Source of the DNA: Globisporangium splendens
Taxonomy: Eukaryota; Oomycota; Peronosporomycetes; Pythiales; Pythiaceae
Assembly: GCA_006386115.1 (NCBI GenBank)
Contig: VFIW01000021.1
Span: 496,001-560,000 of the forward strand
Direction of reading: 5' to 3'
Length of the DNA stretch: 64,000 nt
Positions 61,553 to 64,000 of this stretch are shown here, piece by piece. Below the pieces are notes generated by a model, which was given only the letters and a program-made list of their open reading frames with translations, had not been told where the DNA came from and did no database searches. Within the stretch, counting starts at the first letter, position 1, and each line of letters starts with the position of its first letter. The position numbers and the translations under genes are program-made.

Positions 61553-61931
61553 TGTCCTTCTGTTGGTGCCTGCCACGAAGATTCCGCCGATGGATAGTGT
61601 GAGTGCGCACTGCCGTCCAGACAGACTCGACGTACAGTCATCATTCAGCACATTATTATTAAATCAAGAGATTTTGAATATAAAAATCGATATCAGAAGA
61701 TGGTTATTGTAATGAAAGCACTAGATGCTACAAGTGCTCTAATCAAAGGAATATGGAAAATGCCCTACTTCAACTTTGATTGCAATTCAAGAGCGGTTCA
61801 TCAATTCTTTTTTGAATCGAGCGACAGCGATTCATAAAAGTTGAAGTTGAACTCCCCATTTTGCCGTCAGTGCGGAATTGACACCAAGGGCGACGAACGC
61901 AAGCAGCAACGCAAAGCACAAGCACACCCGC
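61553..61931. other. Divergent intergenic region
   Basis: Upstream of the GST (minus) and the unidentified plus-strand gene; AT-rich, no other feature. Confidence 0.35.
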
Positions 61932-62919
61932 ATGCGCCGATCAAGAGAAGAAAGTAGCGGTACAATGGCGGGTTTGTGGAGTGCTGAGGTGGATGAGAAT
62001 TTGAATGAGACCTCACGACTGTATGCGCGTATTGTTGTCCTTTTTGGTTCAAAACAGAAAATGTTGTGTTTGAGCAAAGCAAGCGCCTTCGTAATGGTTT
62101 GAAGACCTACACTTGCTGCTTCTCTCACGTTTGGTGCGTGTTGCTGGTGTGTGTGGAGATTGTCTGAAAATAACGGCCTGCGGCTTTCGATCAGGAGGTG
62201 TCAATGAAAGCGAAGACATTGTTGGCGACAATTTTCTGAAGAGCCTCCACGCACAGCTTGCGAAAAACTCGTCAAAAGACCAGATATTTTGGATCGAAGG
62301 CGGCACTCGGTTCCAACTTCGATCAAGGAGTCAAGAGTGGCTGAGGACTTGCTTTGGAACATCAAAGCGAGCATTTGAACAAATACTCAGAAGCTTGGAG
62401 TTTCAGTGCTGCGAAGAAGCAGACTCCGGGGACCAATTTTTCAAGCACAGCAAGTTTACGAGGCAAGACATCCCAAGAGCAGAGGAATTTTTCCCAAGCA
62501 GGAGGTCGAGCGTCCGAGACGAGTTACGTGAATATCTGACAGTGCGCATGCCCGATGTGTCATACAACCCCGCTTTGAACCCGTTGGAAGTCCGCGTCAA
62601 GTGTTCTGGGAGCGCATCCCACTGCGAATCATGGCATGTTGTGATAGCGTCAAGTCTTCAGCCCGAGGCGACCTCGACGGAAAGAGTCTCCAAGAGTTAC
62701 TTCCAACAAAAGTCTTGTGGTGCAAAAAATACCCAGCTATCATCTGGGGCCGATGCGCACTTTGATCAGGTGACAGCGCCGTATTTTGTGCCGGGATGCG
62801 ATGAAAGAGACCAAGAATCATACAGCTCGATAAGCCGTCCTAGCGATGCGTCAAGTCTCTGCCTGGACGACTTAACGGACATTGATATTCTCTCACAGAT
62901 CAGTGCATATTACGGGTAG
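61932..62919 (+). CDS. Unidentified protein, probably two exons
   Basis: The second part is a 268-codon open frame ending at 62919 with no early ATG, so it needs an upstream exon. A suitable one runs from ATG 61932 (MRRSREESSGTMAGLWS...) or 61965 to about 62096, where a GTTTGA donor follows. The obvious acceptors before 62200 call for phase 1, which the simplest donor does not give, so the junction is unresolved. The product would be about 310 residues, hydrophilic, with DNFLKSLHAQLAKNSSKDQIFW, EWLRTCFGTSKRAFEQILRSLE, and an acidic end SLCLDDLTDIDILSQISAYYG. No domain recognised; the acidic C-terminus with spaced hydrophobics could be a transcription-activation segment. Confidence 0.45.
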
Positions 62920-63445
62920 TAAACGCTCGCGTATGCATTGAGAATTAATTAAGGGTACGTTTAGCATCATCGATTGGCCAGTGCTGTGCCAGCTAGTAGA
63001 TGCTCGCTACTCCAACGAGATATGCAACCCGCTAGCGCGATTACCAACCTGATTGGAGAGGGGGTCATGGCGCTATTGCTTAATCAACGCTGTGATAGAC
63101 GGTGGTGGCTTGCTGCTCCACCATGATATCCAATCCAGTATTCTCATTCGAACCTAAATGCACGTCCAGTGTCGCAGCCGACACGATTGGCGCGTGGTAC
63201 GACACAAGGCAAACGAGCACAAGCGTGAGTACTCCAGCCAGTAAGACACTCCAGGCAGCACGGAATACCACAAGCAAAACGCAAGCACGCCGAAATCCAA
63301 TACAAAGTTTTCATCTATCAATCAGTCACACAAGGTTCGCATTGGATCCAGCACTCCCTTGCGGCGAGGGCAAGAGAGCCTAGCATCCGCATCTCCTTGC
63401 TTTTCGCTGTTTTTGTCCTTCTTTCGGGCTTCAAATCTACACATG
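62920..63445. other. Convergent region with a doubtful small membrane ORF
   Basis: A minus frame at 63277-63080 encodes LVVFRAAWSVLLAGVLTLVLVCLVSYHAPIV then a polar tail ending VYHSVD, a single-pass or signal-peptide-like protein. It has no ATG in frame, so it would need an upstream exon. The possibility that it is a last exon of the gene to the right cannot be excluded. Confidence 0.3.
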
Positions 63446-64000
63446 TTACATAGAATTCTTGCGCTGGAATTCGGTTTGGGTATTACCTTCGCTCTCCGTC
63501 AAGAAGCCCTCCTCCGCCGTCGCGACTTGCACCGAGTCCAATGGCTGCGTGTGGTGGAACTCGCCGCCAACTTCTTCGGACACGTCAATGCCGTAGAACT
63601 CGTGGATCGTCTTCACCGAGACGCCGACGTCCTTGTGGTTGATGTCCTTGTAGTACGCGTCATGCGTGAGCCAAAGCAGTGGCACAATGTAGAGCGCCGA
63701 GAACACGTCGAGACTGTAGTGCTTGCGCGAGGCGACGATCAGGAACGCGATCGCGATTTGTACGCAGGCAAAGAACAAGAGCAACCACCGGTTTGGCCAG
63801 TACTTGATCGCCGTCAAGATGAACGACATGGTGTAGATCGTGTGCGAGCTGAACATGAGGTCACCGCACCCGTTGAGAGCGTCCATGTTGGTGAAGAACT
63901 CGTGGCCGTGTGGTGGCTTGAAGTCCGGGTTGGGAATCACACACTTGAGGACCTCGTCGCGCGGGGTCTGCGCCACACAGGTCTCGTCAAAGTCGAGACG
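63446..64000 (-). CDS. Sphingomyelin-synthase-like (PAP2_C) phosphotransferase, 5' part missing
   Basis: Minus frame open to the window end, at least 184 codons, stop at 63446. The catalytic motifs of the ceramide phosphotransferase family are visible: CGDLMFSSHTIYTM with the first His, then ASRKHYSLDVFSALYIVPLLWL with the second His and the Asp. Two or three membrane helices (TMSFILTAIKYWP, LLLFFACVQIAIAFLIV) lie between. The enzyme moves a phospho-head group from a glycerophospholipid to ceramide in the Golgi or plasma membrane. In oomycetes the product is likely ceramide phosphoethanolamine or inositolphosphoceramide rather than sphingomyelin. The ~60-residue C-tail is cytosolic and acidic, then basic (EFQRKNSM). 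N-terminal helices and any further exons lie beyond the window. Confidence 0.8.
   Translation of the reverse strand, partial: RLDFDETCVAQTPRDEVLKCVIPNPDFKPPHGHEFFTNMDALNGCGDLMFSSHTIYTMSFILTAIKYWPNRWLLLFFACVQIAIAFLIVASRKHYSLDVFSALYIVPLLWLTHDAYYKDINHKDVGVSVKTIHEFYGIDVSEEVGGEFHHTQPLDSVQVATAEEGFLTESEGNTQTEFQRKNSM

Noticed and set aside
1..64000. tRNA, rRNA and CRISPR arrays
   Set aside because: Looked for T-loop-like GTTCRANNC with matching acceptor stems and for regularly spaced short repeats; none convincing. The tandem repeats present are not spaced by unique sequence.

Overview
The window reads as nuclear DNA of an oomycete. The support is two elicitin-type secreted proteins with six cysteines, short introns of about 55-180 nt with GTAAGT/GTACGT-like donors and CTAAC/CTAAT-like branch sites, promoters matching the oomycete initiator plus flanking element (TCATTYYNCAWTTT-like), compact gene spacing on both strands, and LINE debris. 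I cannot place it below oomycete level. I see no rRNA, tRNA or CRISPR. Gene models with introns were built by eye from splice sites and frame.

Layout. 0-2.2 kb: 5' two thirds of a USP47-like deubiquitinase (minus), cut by the window start. 2.2-6.1 kb: gene-poor, with one decayed coding remnant and diverged repeats. 6.1-17.9 kb is a dense housekeeping block: COX6A, cysteine dioxygenase, an ankyrin protein, a long gene fusing a TMEM181/Wntless-like multispan region to a class 3 lipase, an endocytic-adaptor-like protein, DDX59-like helicase, and a small membrane protein.

18.9-34.8 kb holds six paralogous FSH1/DUF341 serine hydrolases, all with intact Ser-Asp-His. They are interrupted by a LINE that encodes an OTU-type cysteine protease, an inverted fragment of that LINE, and two 5'-truncated LINE tails; one of these has a clean 18-bp target-site duplication and an RNase H domain. 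Two of the hydrolases form a 730-bp inverted duplication with almost no divergence.

35-42.3 kb holds a decaying multispan membrane-protein family of unknown function. One member appears to be split by a LINE of a second type, another carries an in-frame stop, and a tyrosine-recombinase-type retroelement remnant lies between them. 44.7-46.8 kb is a second palindrome: two elicitin genes with their promoters and 3' regions in 750-bp inverted arms.

47.8-64 kb returns to ordinary genes: a secreted CBM9-like protein, a sodium:solute symporter, a HEAT-repeat protein with frame problems, a PQBP1-like protein with two WW domains, a small secreted cysteine-rich protein, an RCHY1-like RING E3, a glutathione S-transferase, an unidentified protein, and the C-terminal part of a sphingomyelin-synthase-like enzyme cut by the window end.

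The housekeeping genes show no obvious shared pathway. The two expanded accessory sets (FSH hydrolases and elicitins) share one architecture: near-identical divergent or convergent copies in inverted arms of equal length, which suggests recent inverted duplication or ongoing gene conversion.
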